Shown here in pieces: positions 30,838 through 39,327 of a stretch of 64,000 nucleotides of DNA. The stretch covers positions 238,805 through 302,804 of the forward strand of contig NZ_MDDV01000060.1 in NCBI RefSeq assembly GCF_001854885.1, in the 5' to 3' direction. This DNA is from Ensifer sp. LCM 4579. Lineage in GTDB: Bacteria; Pseudomonadota; Alphaproteobacteria; Rhizobiales; Rhizobiaceae. Position numbers and translations under genes: made by a program. Every line of letters starts with the position of its first letter. The first letter of the stretch is position 1. The notes beneath the pieces were generated by a model. It was not told where the DNA came from. It searched no databases and saw only the letters and a program-made list of their open reading frames with translations.

Positions 30838-31807
30838 CGCACAACCCGCTACGGTCGAGATCGGCCTCAATGCGGTCATCGTCGCCGTCGTCAACCGCAG
30901 CCCGCGCATTCTCGCCGTCAGCGAAACCGATGGCGACGCCCGCGACGGCTTGCCCTTCGGTCCCTTCGATCCGGCGCGCCACCGCACTTTCGAGGCGAGC
31001 CTTCGCGCCCGCGTCGAGAAGCGGACCGCGCTGAAGCTCGGCTATATCGAGCAACTCTATACCTTCGGCGATCGCGGTCGGCAGCGTCTTCCGGGCGAGG
31101 AAGGCAAGCACATGGTCTCCGTCGGCTATCTCGCGCTGACGCGCACCGACGCCGAGAACAACGAGCGGCTGGCGGAGGCGGGCGCCCATTGGCGGGACTG
31201 GTACGGTTATCTGCCCTGGGAAGACTGGCGGCAGGGGCGCCCGGAAATACTCGACGAGGCGATCCTGCCTGCGCTCGCCCGATGGGAGATTGGCCAGGCC
31301 GTCGAGGAGAAGTCCGTCTCGAGCGCACAGCGCCGGGCGCGCCTGCGCCTCGCTTTCGGTCTCGATGACTTTCCCTGGGACGAGGAGCGCGTGCTGGAGC
31401 GCTACGAGCTGCTTTACGAGGCGGGGCTGGTGCGGGAGGCCGTGATCGACGGTCATTGCCGCAGTCCCGGCGGTCCGGCGGTCGGGCTCGCCATGCGGCA
31501 CGATCATCGCCGCATCGTTGCCACCGCCGTCGCCCGGCTGCGCGGCAAGATCAAGTACAGACCCGTCGTCTTCGAACTGATGCCGCCGGAATTCACGTTG
31601 ACCCATCTGCAGGCGACCGTGGAGGCGATCTCCGGCCAGCACCTGCACAAGCAAAATTTTCGTCGGCTGGTCGAGGGCGCCGAACTCGTCGAAGCGACGG
31701 GAGGAACGCTCGCGTCCACCGGTGGCCGGCCCGCCGCGCTTTTCCGCTTCCGGCGACAAATTCTCGACGAGCGGCCCGCTCCGGGTCTCAAGGTCGGAGG
31801 GCGATAA
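30827..31807 (+). CDS. NrtR/NadQ-like Nudix regulator of NAD synthesis (predicted)
   Basis: A 326-aa protein with an N-terminal Nudix-like fold and a C-terminal winged-helix region (about 225–310: KYRPVVFELMPPEFTL, LTHLQATVEAISGQ, QNFRRLVEG). The catalytic Nudix box is missing: where RELxEExG is expected there is ASLRARVEKRTALKLG. This fits NrtR, a repressor family that senses ADP-ribose or related NAD breakdown products without hydrolysing them. The nadABC operon lies about 1 kb away with a perfect palindrome upstream. The protein's regulatory role is inference; the degenerate box is seen directly. Confidence 0.78.
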   Translation: MPADAQPATVEIGLNAVIVAVVNRSPRILAVSETDGDARDGLPFGPFDPARHRTFEASLRARVEKRTALKLGYIEQLYTFGDRGRQRLPGEEGKHMVSVGYLALTRTDAENNERLAEAGAHWRDWYGYLPWEDWRQGRPEILDEAILPALARWEIGQAVEEKSVSSAQRRARLRLAFGLDDFPWDEERVLERYELLYEAGLVREAVIDGHCRSPGGPAVGLAMRHDHRRIVATAVARLRGKIKYRPVVFELMPPEFTLTHLQATVEAISGQHLHKQNFRRLVEGAELVEATGGTLASTGGRPAALFRFRRQILDERPAPGLKVGGR

Positions 31808-31810
31808 ACG

Positions 31811-32329
31811 TCACCTGATGACGGCGCAGGCCAATCGTTCGCCGCCACCGCCGTCCGGCTGGCTACGGTTGTCGTCGGAATTCCGGTGGATCACCAAAGC
31901 GCGGCCGCGGATCGCCGTCCCTGGTTCATCAAGCGATACGAAGCTGTTGAACACCTGAGCACGCAGGACTCCGTCGGGGCCGACATATTGGTTCGGCAGA
32001 TCGCCGGCATGCGGGCCGTTTGCCGCAAGGAATCCGTGTTCGGCGTTCTCGTCTTCACCGGCAAAGTGGCTTCCCGCAGACTTGAAGCTCTCCGCAGGGT
32101 CGCAATTGCCGACTTCGTGCACATGGAAGGCGACCCACGTCTCCTCCGGCAGACCGCTGACCTCCACCTCCAGAAGCACGCCTTTTGCGCCAACCGTCAG
32201 GGTGGCCCGCCCCGTCTCCTTGCCGTCCTGGCCGATGAAGTCGGCAGTTGCCGTCAGCGACGGCTGCTGCGCGGCGGCTGCACCTGCCAGCCCAGCGGCC
32301 AAGAAAAGCGCGGCAAACGACCTGACCAT
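31811..32329 (-). CDS. sodC: superoxide dismutase [Cu-Zn]
   Basis: A 172-aa periplasmic enzyme with a signal peptide (FAALFLAAGLAGAAAAQ). Metal histidines are in FHVHEVGNC, GSHFA and EHGF, with the zinc aspartate in HAGDLPN; the final histidine is in ALVIHRNSDD. The conserved C…C pair is present. ATG 32329 has GGAGG eight bases upstream. It converges with the NrtR-like gene, three bases apart, and lies downstream of nadC. Confidence 0.95.
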   Translation of the reverse strand: MVRSFAALFLAAGLAGAAAAQQPSLTATADFIGQDGKETGRATLTVGAKGVLLEVEVSGLPEETWVAFHVHEVGNCDPAESFKSAGSHFAGEDENAEHGFLAANGPHAGDLPNQYVGPDGVLRAQVFNSFVSLDEPGTAIRGRALVIHRNSDDNRSQPDGGGGERLACAVIR

Positions 32330-32433
32330 TGTCAATCCCTCCTTGTTCGTGGCTCAAGACGGCAACGCATGGCTGCCGACCTCGTTCCCCTGCCCGGATG
32401 GATTTCGCCGGAGCCCCGCTGGCTCGGGTTCGG

Positions 32434-33336
32434 CTAGATCGAAATATCGAGCCCGATATCGAGCGTCGGCGCCGCCATGGTTATCTTCGAGGTGGAGATA
32501 TAGTCGACGCCCGCTTCCGCGATCGCGCGGATCGTCTCGATCTTCACGTTGCCGGAGGCCTCGAGCCGGGTGCGGCGCGGATCGCCGGGGTAATCGGCGG
32601 CGCCGAGTCCCCAATGGGCGGCGTTTACCAAAACGGCTTCGCGGAGCAGGCCCGGACCCATATTGTCAAGCAGGATCACGTCCGGCCCGGCGGTCAGCGC
32701 CTCGCGCATCTGGGCGAGCCCATCGACTTCGATTTCGACCTTCACCAGATGACCGCAATAGGCGCGCGCAGCGCGAATAGCGCCGGCGACCCCTCCAGAA
32801 ACCGCGATGTGATTGTCCTTGATCAGCACCGCATCGTCGAGCCCATAACGGTGGTTGGAGCCGCCGCCGAGACGCACGGCATATTTCTCGAGCGCCCGCA
32901 GGCCCGGAATGGTCTTACGCGTGCAGCAGACCTTCGCCGCCGTATGGGCAATCTCGTCGGCAAACTTCGCCGTATAGCTGGCGATGCCCGACAGATGCAT
33001 AAGAAAATTGAGCGCCACGCGCTCCGCCGACAGCAGGCTGCGGGCACGTCCGGATATCCGGGCGATGGCCGTTCCCGCTGCCACGCGTTCCCCCTCCTCC
33101 ACCAGGGCTTCGAAACGGATCGACGGATCAATGAGGCGGAAGGCAGTGCGCGCCAGTTCCAGGCCGGCAATGACGCCCCCTTCACGCGCGCGCATTTCGG
33201 CCGTAGCCGCCATCTCCGGTCCGATGGTCGCAAGGGTAGTGATGTCGCCGGCGCGGCCGAGGTCTTCCAAAAGGGCGCTTCTCACCTGCTCCTCGACCAT
33301 GAGAGTGGGGAGTTCGGGACGAAGGGCAACGGTCAT
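32434..33336 (-). CDS. nadC: nicotinate-nucleotide pyrophosphorylase (carboxylating)
   Basis: A 300-aa enzyme converting quinolinate and PRPP to nicotinate mononucleotide, the third step of de novo NAD synthesis. It contains the CCTRKTIPGLRALEKYAV and RLGGGSNHRYGLDDAVLIKDNH stretches and a glutamate in VEIEVDGL, all typical of NadC. It begins 40 bases after nadB and completes the nadA–nadB–nadC operon. Confidence 0.96.
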   Translation of the reverse strand: MTVALRPELPTLMVEEQVRSALLEDLGRAGDITTLATIGPEMAATAEMRAREGGVIAGLELARTAFRLIDPSIRFEALVEEGERVAAGTAIARISGRARSLLSAERVALNFLMHLSGIASYTAKFADEIAHTAAKVCCTRKTIPGLRALEKYAVRLGGGSNHRYGLDDAVLIKDNHIAVSGGVAGAIRAARAYCGHLVKVEIEVDGLAQMREALTAGPDVILLDNMGPGLLREAVLVNAAHWGLGAADYPGDPRRTRLEASGNVKIETIRAIAEAGVDYISTSKITMAAPTLDIGLDISI

Positions 33337-33376
33337 GGTGGAGTTCCCGATTGTCTGAATCTACGGCGGCGCGGGG

Positions 33377-34975
33377 TCACGCCGGCTCGGTTTCGGCGAA
33401 CTCGGCCGCCAGCCGCTCCGCCTGCGCCAGCGTCAAATAGGTGCGGCGTCGCCATTCCGGCCGCTCTTCCGGGCAATCAGCGCGGAAATGGCCGCCCCGG
33501 CTCTCCGACCGCTGCAGGGCGGCAACCGCGATGAGCTTGGCCGTGGTGACGATATTGGCGAAGCGCAACCGGGTGTTGGCGCGCTCCAGTTCGGCGATCT
33601 CGCGGATGGAACGCGCCAGGCTCTCGCGCGTGCGCACGACGCCGACGCACTCGCTCATCAGCGCACGCAGGCGCTTGAAAGGCGGACTGTCGTCGACCGT
33701 CACCGGATCGTCATTGTCGCCGGCATTGTCGCCCCATTCGGTGAGCTTCGGCGCCGGCAGGGCGCCCTTGATGTTGTCGGCGATGCGTGCGGCAAAGACG
33801 ACCGCTTCGAGCAGCGAATTCGAGGCAAGCCGATTGGCGCCGTGGACGCCGGTGGAGGTGACTTCGCCCGCAGCCCAGAGGCCGTCGATCGAGGTCCTCC
33901 CCTCTCCGTCCGTGAGCACGCCGCCCATATGGTAGTGCACCGCCGGCGCGACGGGGATCGGCTGTTCCACCGGGTCTATGCCGGCCGCCATGCAGGAGGC
34001 ATAGACGGTCGGAAACATCTCGGGGAAATGCTTGCCGACGGCCTTGGTGCAATCGAGAAAGGCGCCGCGCCCGGCCTGTACTTCGGCGAAGACGCCGCGC
34101 GACACCACATCGCGCGGGGCAAGCTCGCCGTCCGGATGGATATCGAGCATGAAGCGCTGGCCCTTGGAATTGACGAGAATGGCGCCATCGCCGCGCAGCG
34201 CCTCGGTGGCGAGTGGTGCCGGATCCTTGCCGATATTGATCGCGGTCGGGTGGAACTGCACGAATTCGGGATCGGCGATGATGGCGCCGGCCCGCGCCGC
34301 CATGCCGACGCCCTGGCCGCAAGCCTCCCAGGGATTGGTGGTAACCGCGAAGAGGTGGCCGACGCCGCCCGAGCAGAGGACGACGGCGCGCGCCGGAAAG
34401 GATACCCGCCTCTTCGACTGACCGGCATCGGGCCTGGCCACGACCCCGGAAATGAAACGGCCTTCGCGCACCAGTTCCTCGACGACGTAACCCTCCAGCA
34501 CGCGAATCGACGGGGTGCTGCGGACGGCGGCGATCAGCGCCTCCATGATCGCCCGACCGGCCATATCACCCTTGACGCGGACGATGCGACGCTCGGAATG
34601 CGCGGCCTCGCGCGAAAGCAGGAGCTTGCCCTCGAGATCCCGGTCGAAGGGCACGCCATATTCGAGCAGATCGTGGATGCGCGCCGGTCCCTCGGCAACC
34701 ATCATCCGCGTCATCTTCTCGTCGACGATGCCGGCTCCGGCGGCAACCGTATCGGCGACGTGCTTCTCGAACGTGTCGCCCGCGCTCATCGCCGCGGCGA
34801 TCCCCCCTTGCGCCCAGGCGGAGGAGGCGCCGTGGCCGATCGGCGCCGCAGCCAAGACGGTGACGGGCCGCGGCGCGAGCTTCAGCGCGCAGAAAAGCCC
34901 CGCAAGGCCGCCGCCGACGATGACGATGTCATCGATCCCATTGAAGGATTGCGGACGGAAATGGTCGGTCAGCAT
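33377..34975 (-). CDS. nadB: L-aspartate oxidase
   Basis: A 532-aa flavoenzyme oxidising aspartate to iminoaspartate, which NadA condenses with dihydroxyacetone phosphate. The FAD-binding site [13 protein letters not shown] lies at about 18–31, with [21 protein letters not shown] and the [19 protein letters not shown] motif downstream. ATG 34975 starts the conserved sequence; a longer frame reads through the end of nadA and is rejected. It lies 50 bases after nadA in the same operon. Confidence 0.96.
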   Translation of the reverse strand: MLTDHFRPQSFNGIDDIVIVGGGLAGLFCALKLAPRPVTVLAAAPIGHGASSAWAQGGIAAAMSAGDTFEKHVADTVAAGAGIVDEKMTRMMVAEGPARIHDLLEYGVPFDRDLEGKLLLSREAAHSERRIVRVKGDMAGRAIMEALIAAVRSTPSIRVLEGYVVEELVREGRFISGVVARPDAGQSKRRVSFPARAVVLCSGGVGHLFAVTTNPWEACGQGVGMAARAGAIIADPEFVQFHPTAINIGKDPAPLATEALRGDGAILVNSKGQRFMLDIHPDGELAPRDVVSRGVFAEVQAGRGAFLDCTKAVGKHFPEMFPTVYASCMAAGIDPVEQPIPVAPAVHYHMGGVLTDGEGRTSIDGLWAAGEVTSTGVHGANRLASNSLLEAVVFAARIADNIKGALPAPKLTEWGDNAGDNDDPVTVDDSPPFKRLRALMSECVGVVRTRESLARSIREIAELERANTRLRFANIVTTAKLIAVAALQRSESRGGHFRADCPEERPEWRRRTYLTLAQAERLAAEFAETEPA

Positions 34976-35025
34976 GGCGCGGTCACTCCTTTGACAGCCT
35001 GCATGGGCTGGCTCTGCAGCCGATA

Positions 35026-36105
35026 TCACTGCTTGAGGTTCACCATGCGCTCGACGGCCAGGCGCGCGCGGTCGGCGATGGCGGGATCGACCAGAACCTC
35101 TTCCGTCATGTCGAGCAGGCTGTCGAGGATCTTCGGCAGCGTGATGCGCTTCATGTGCGGACAGAGATTGCAGGGCTTGACGAAGTCGACGCCTTGAACC
35201 TCCGCCTGAATGTTCGACGCCATCGAGCATTCGGTGACGAGCAGCACGCGATCGGGCCGCTTGTCCCTGACATAATTGATCATGCCCGAGGTCGAGCCGG
35301 AGAAATCGCAAACGGCGATCACGTCCGGGTGGCATTCCGGATGGCCGATGACCTCGATGCCCGGATTGGCCTCCTTGTAGGCGAGGAGTTCGGCCGCGGT
35401 GAAGCGCTCGTGGACCTCGCAGTGGCCCTTCCAGGTGAGGATCTTCTTGTTGGTCTGGCGGGCGACGTTCATCGCCAGGTATTCGTCCGGAATGCACAAC
35501 ACCGTATCGGAGTCGAGGCTCTCGATCACCGAAAGCACGTTGGACGACGTGCAGCAGATATCGGTTTCCGCCTTCACCTCCGCCGAGGTGTTGACGTAGG
35601 TGACGACCGGAACGCCGGGATAGCGCTCCTTCAGGAGCCGCACATCGGCACCGGTGATCGATTCCGAGAGCGAGCAACCGGCCCTGGCGTCGGGAATCAG
35701 CACCGTCTTGTCCGGATTGAGCAGCTTGGAGGTCTCGGCCATGAAGTGCACGCCGCACTGGATAATGATCTCGGCATCCACCTTGGTGGCGTCGCGCGCG
35801 AGCTGCAGCGAATCGCCGACGATATCGGCAACGCAATGGAAGATGTCGGGCGTCTGGTAATTGTGCGCCAGGATGACGGCGTTGCGTTCTTTCTTCAGCC
35901 GGTTGATGGCGTGGATATAGGGCGCATAGGCAGCCCATTCGACCGCCGGAATGAAATCCCTGACCTTTTCATAGAGATGCTCGGTCTCGCGGGCGACCGC
36001 CGGGGTGTAGGCGAGATCCGGCCTTTCGATGACGCCGAAGCGCGCCGCAGCGCTCACGAATGCTGGCGCAGACGTTGCGTCCGTGCGAAGGTCAAGTGTG
36101 CTCAT
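35026..36105 (-). CDS. nadA: quinolinate synthase
   Basis: A 359-aa [4Fe-4S] enzyme making quinolinate. The [20 protein letters not shown] motif and three likely cluster cysteines are present: [16 protein letters not shown] and [15 protein letters not shown] 36105 is chosen because GGAGGAGAG precedes it; the upstream in-frame codons enter the regulatory region. First gene of the nadABC operon. A perfect 29-bp palindrome at 36135–36163, ending 29 bases before the ATG, is a strong operator candidate. Confidence 0.96.
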   Translation of the reverse strand: MSTLDLRTDATSAPAFVSAAARFGVIERPDLAYTPAVARETEHLYEKVRDFIPAVEWAAYAPYIHAINRLKKERNAVILAHNYQTPDIFHCVADIVGDSLQLARDATKVDAEIIIQCGVHFMAETSKLLNPDKTVLIPDARAGCSLSESITGADVRLLKERYPGVPVVTYVNTSAEVKAETDICCTSSNVLSVIESLDSDTVLCIPDEYLAMNVARQTNKKILTWKGHCEVHERFTAAELLAYKEANPGIEVIGHPECHPDVIAVCDFSGSTSGMINYVRDKRPDRVLLVTECSMASNIQAEVQGVDFVKPCNLCPHMKRITLPKILDSLLDMTEEVLVDPAIADRARLAVERMVNLKQ

Positions 36106-36134
36106 CGAGCTCTCCTCCTGCCGTTCTCGGCCCA

Positions 36135-36163
36135 CCAATTATGCTCAATGTGAGCATAATTGG
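36135..36163. promoter_or_regulatory. 29-bp perfect inverted repeat upstream of nadA
   Basis: CCAATTATGCTCA is followed by ATG and then its exact reverse complement. The 13-bp arms and position just before nadA mark it as the likely operator for the NAD-biosynthesis regulator. I recall that NadQ/NrtR-type sites in rhizobia contain ATGCTCA…TGAGCAT, but could not verify this. Confidence 0.8.
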
Positions 36164-36242
36164 ATTAAAACAAAAGCGGCAGAAGCCGCCGATCTGATTT
36201 AGAAAGTTTTGTGACAGATTTCAAGCGTCGCAGATCAGGCAA

Positions 36243-36265
36243 TGCGTCCGGCGCTGCCGGACGCA
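36243..36265. terminator. hairpin between the MFS gene and nadA
   Basis: TGCGTCCGGC and GCCGGACGCA form a perfect 10-bp stem around GCT. Read on the minus strand it lies beyond the MFS gene and RIME1 copy, and may end that transcript. There is no clear T run. Confidence 0.45.
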
Positions 36266-36271
36266 CCGTCT

Positions 36272-36378
36272 CAACAGCGCCGCGCGTCTTATTAGACGCG
36301 CAAAGGTCGCTGTAGCACTTTGAATTGCTGCATGTCTTTGTCCTTTAATCGAGGTCGATTAAAGGAGACATGCAGTAG
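36272..36378. repeat. RIME1-type intergenic mosaic element, copy 3
   Basis: A 107-bp element nearly identical to the copy at 5901–6007, with both palindromes intact. Its CAGTAG end abuts the MFS stop codon (36379–36381) with no spacer, so it forms the transcript's 3' untranslated region. Confidence 0.9.
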
Positions 36379-37617
36379 TCAGGCCATGGCCGGGCGGGCG
36401 ACGCCGCGTTCTTCGATCGGCCAGTGAACGATCGCCGCGAAGACGCCGAGCGCGACGCCGAGCCACCAGACAGGATCGTAGGATCCGAAGCGGTCGTAGA
36501 GATAACCGCCCATCCAGACCCCCAGAAAGGAGCCTATCTGGTGCGAAAGGAAGACGATGCCGCCAAGCAGGCCGAGATGGCGCGTTCCGAACATTATCGC
36601 GACCAGCGCGTTGGTCGGCGGCACGGTCGAAAGCCACAGGAGGCCCATGGCAATCGCGAAGACGATGACCGAGGTCGGCGTTTGCGGCAGCAGGAGAAAG
36701 GCCGTCACCACGACCGAGCGTCCAAGATAGATCCACGCCAGGAAATACGGCTTCGAATAGCGCTGGCTGATGATGCCGGCGGACAGAGAGCCGATGATGT
36801 TGAAGAAGCCGATCAGGGCGAGCGCGATCACCGCATAGCGGGCATCGATGCCGATGTCGCCGAGATAGGCCGGGAAATGTGCCGTGATGAAGGCTACCTG
36901 ATAGCCGCAGACGAAGAAGCCGGAGACGAGCAGCAGATAGCTCCGATGGCCGAGCGCTTCCTTCACGGCCTCGCCAATGGTCTGCGCGGACAGCGCTTCG
37001 GAGTGCCTCCCCGAACTCGCATTGCCGCGCAGCGGGATGGCGATGAGCGGCACGAGCAGCATCAGGAGGCCGAGATAGACGAGACTGTCGGACCAGCCAT
37101 AGGCTGAAATCAGCCCCTGGCTCAGCGGCGCGAAAAGAAACATGCCGGCTGAGCCCGCCGCAGTGCCGATGCCGAAGACGAGCGCACGACGGTCCGGCGC
37201 GACATTGCGTGCGAAGGCGGAGAGCACAATGCCGAAGGAGCCGGACGCGACGCCGAGACCGACCAGCACGCCGCCGCCGATATGCAACCAGATCGGCGCA
37301 TTGGCGAAAGCCATGATGACGAGGCCGCTTGCGTAAACAAGGCCCGAAAGCGCCAGCGTGCGCCAAGTGCCGAACTTGTCGGCGATGGCGCCGAAGAACG
37401 GCTGGCCGAGACCCCAGCAGAGGTTCTGGATTGCCATGGCAAGACCGAAAGTCGTTCTGTCCCATCCGGTGTCGGCGAGCATGGGCAATTGAAAGAAGCC
37501 CATGGCCGAGCGCGGACCGAAGGTCAGCATCGCGATCAGGGAACCGGCGGCAATGATCAACCAGGGCAAACTGCCATGGTCGGCCGTGCGCACGGCGGCT
37601 GGGGTGGCTGCAGACAT
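36379..37617 (-). CDS. MFS transporter, OFA-like
   Basis: A 412-aa major facilitator protein with twelve membrane helices and the loop 2–3 pattern GAIADKFGTWRTL. Its overall sequence resembles oxalate/formate antiporter-like MFS proteins (PRSAMGFFQLPMLADTGWDRTTFGLAMAIQ region). Substrate unknown. It is probably co-transcribed with nothing downstream because of the RIME1 and hairpin that follow. The region upstream of its start (37618–37740) contains AT-rich sequence suitable for a promoter. Confidence 0.85.
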   Translation of the reverse strand: MSAATPAAVRTADHGSLPWLIIAAGSLIAMLTFGPRSAMGFFQLPMLADTGWDRTTFGLAMAIQNLCWGLGQPFFGAIADKFGTWRTLALSGLVYASGLVIMAFANAPIWLHIGGGVLVGLGVASGSFGIVLSAFARNVAPDRRALVFGIGTAAGSAGMFLFAPLSQGLISAYGWSDSLVYLGLLMLLVPLIAIPLRGNASSGRHSEALSAQTIGEAVKEALGHRSYLLLVSGFFVCGYQVAFITAHFPAYLGDIGIDARYAVIALALIGFFNIIGSLSAGIISQRYSKPYFLAWIYLGRSVVVTAFLLLPQTPTSVIVFAIAMGLLWLSTVPPTNALVAIMFGTRHLGLLGGIVFLSHQIGSFLGVWMGGYLYDRFGSYDPVWWLGVALGVFAAIVHWPIEERGVARPAMA

Positions 37618-37740
37618 GAGGAGGCTCCGATCTATTGAGGGCCCATCCTATGGCCGTACTTCAATTGCGCAAAACCAATTAAATTGACGGTTGGATCACA
37701 GGAATTGATGACGTTCCTGCAAGCCATGCCAATCCGCATT

Positions 37741-38592
37741 TCAAGCGTTGTCGCGCAACTTCATCGGCCAACGCTCCTCCCGATAGCCTCCGACCGTCGC
37801 CTCATCGCCGAGTCTCACCGTCCCCTCGCCCCGCGGTACGGCATTCCAGCCAAAGAGGACTCCGGGAACGCGGCGATCGGCCGACATGCGCTTTTCCGAA
37901 AGGCCCTGGATCGGATTGCCGCCGATGCGCTCCCCGGTCGTCTGATCCTGCGTGGTCATGATGCAACGGGAACAGGGCTTGACGAGATCGAAGACGATGC
38001 CGCCGATCTCCAGGCTTTCCCATAGATCCTCCGCCCAGGGCTCGTCGCAATCGATCAGGATATTGGTGCGGAAGCGCTCCATGCCGACCGGCTCCTGCCC
38101 CTTCCCGACGAGGGTGCGATTGAGATCGGCAAGCGAGCCGGTCGTCGTGATCAGGACGGGAAAGCCATCGGCAAACCCGACCGGCGCGGCCGATCCCGCC
38201 CATTCTGCGCCGACGAAGCGCTCGGCCGCCTCGTCCATGTGAGCAAGCTTCACGGGACGCCCGAACCAGCCAGAGAGCGCATCATTGACGCTATCGTCCG
38301 CAATGGCGGCGTTCACGTCACTCGACCAGACGCGGACATCGAGCCGGCGGTCCGGATCGAAACAGGCGGACAATTCGTCGCCGTTCATCTTCAGGTGCAC
38401 GCCACCGTCGATGCGCTTTGCCTCCATCTGCGCCAAGGCCTGCAATTCGCGCTGGGTGATGAAGCGGCCATCGGGCTCGACCACCATGAAGCGCCGGTCG
38501 CCGGCAAGCCCGTCGAGGTTGACCGTCACGGCCGTTTGCGGCACGGCGCGACCGCTCTTCAGGGGATGGATATTGAGACCGGTCACTTTCAT
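37741..38592 (-). CDS. MOSC domain protein
   Basis: A 283-aa protein with an N-terminal MOSC beta-barrel (LNIHPLKSGRAVPQTAVTVN) and the C-terminal MOSC core with KPCSRCIMTTQDQ, whose cysteine is expected to bind the molybdenum cofactor in the mARC/YcbX group. No [2Fe-2S] domain follows, unlike YcbX. Such proteins reduce N-hydroxylated compounds; the substrate and partner here are unknown. It runs toward the MFS gene. Confidence 0.9.
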   Translation of the reverse strand: MKVTGLNIHPLKSGRAVPQTAVTVNLDGLAGDRRFMVVEPDGRFITQRELQALAQMEAKRIDGGVHLKMNGDELSACFDPDRRLDVRVWSSDVNAAIADDSVNDALSGWFGRPVKLAHMDEAAERFVGAEWAGSAAPVGFADGFPVLITTTGSLADLNRTLVGKGQEPVGMERFRTNILIDCDEPWAEDLWESLEIGGIVFDLVKPCSRCIMTTQDQTTGERIGGNPIQGLSEKRMSADRRVPGVLFGWNAVPRGEGTVRLGDEATVGGYREERWPMKLRDNA

Positions 38593-38670
38593 CGCGGGCT
38601 TCCGAGTTCAGAACCTGATTCAAGCCGCTCGTAATCTAATTCACGATGCGGCACCAATTCTTTGAAAGAT

Positions 38671-39327
38671 CTAGATTTCATCGAGCAGCATGGCAAGCAC
38701 GCCGCGCAGCCGCTGCTGGCGCTCCAGTGCCAGGCGCCGGCCGGCAACCGTCTGGAAGCCGTCGGCGAGGCGAAACAGCTTCGCTTCGAAGTGATCGATG
38801 GCAAAGGCCTTGTCGTCGAGCGGCCGGTCCTTGGCCAGGGGGTCGAGTGGATCGTAAAGACCGCTGCCCATGCGCCCGGCGATGTAGAAGCAGCGGGCGG
38901 CGCCGACCATACCGATGGCGTCAAGGCGGTCGGCATCCTGGAGTATCCTCGCCTCGAGCGTTTCCGGCGGAATGTTGGCGGAAAAGCTGTGCGTCAGGAT
39001 CGCATGGGCGACGGGCGAGATTTCCGCCGTACGCCAGCCGAGCCCGTCAAGGACCTGCCATGCCTTTTCTGCGGCAAGCCGCGAGGCCTCGGCGCGCTGC
39101 GGCGAATTCTTCTCGACGGCCACGCAATCATGCAGCAGCACGGCGGCTGCGAGTTGGCGCGCATCGCCGCCCTCCTCCGCCCGAATGCGCACTGCGTTCC
39201 TCCAGACCCGGATGAGATGTGCGGCATCGTGGGAGCCATCATCACCGGAAACGGTATGCGGCAGGAGCTCATCCGCAAGCTCTTCAAAGGGCGAAAAGGC
39301 GGCAGCAAGCGTGGCAGGACGGCTCAT
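38671..39327 (-). CDS. HD-domain phosphohydrolase
   Basis: A 218-aa HD-superfamily protein. Metal residues are HDAAHLIRVWR (H and D), LLHDCVAVEK (HD), and a late aspartate in LQDADRLDAIGM. This is the YedJ-type arrangement of nucleotide or unknown-substrate hydrolases. ATG 39327 overlaps the stop of the giant DUF2339 gene (ATGA), so it is translated with it. Function unknown. Confidence 0.88.
   Translation of the reverse strand: MSRPATLAAAFSPFEELADELLPHTVSGDDGSHDAAHLIRVWRNAVRIRAEEGGDARQLAAAVLLHDCVAVEKNSPQRAEASRLAAEKAWQVLDGLGWRTAEISPVAHAILTHSFSANIPPETLEARILQDADRLDAIGMVGAARCFYIAGRMGSGLYDPLDPLAKDRPLDDKAFAIDHFEAKLFRLADGFQTVAGRRLALERQQRLRGVLAMLLDEI

Noticed and set aside
33488..35197. 569-codon frame opposite nadB and nadA
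   Set aside because: Lies across two enzyme genes with strong motifs; no similarity to a protein family is visible.
37661..37687. AT-rich near-palindrome upstream of the MFS gene
   Set aside because: CAATTAAATTG is symmetric but short and low-complexity; better explained as a promoter element than an operator.
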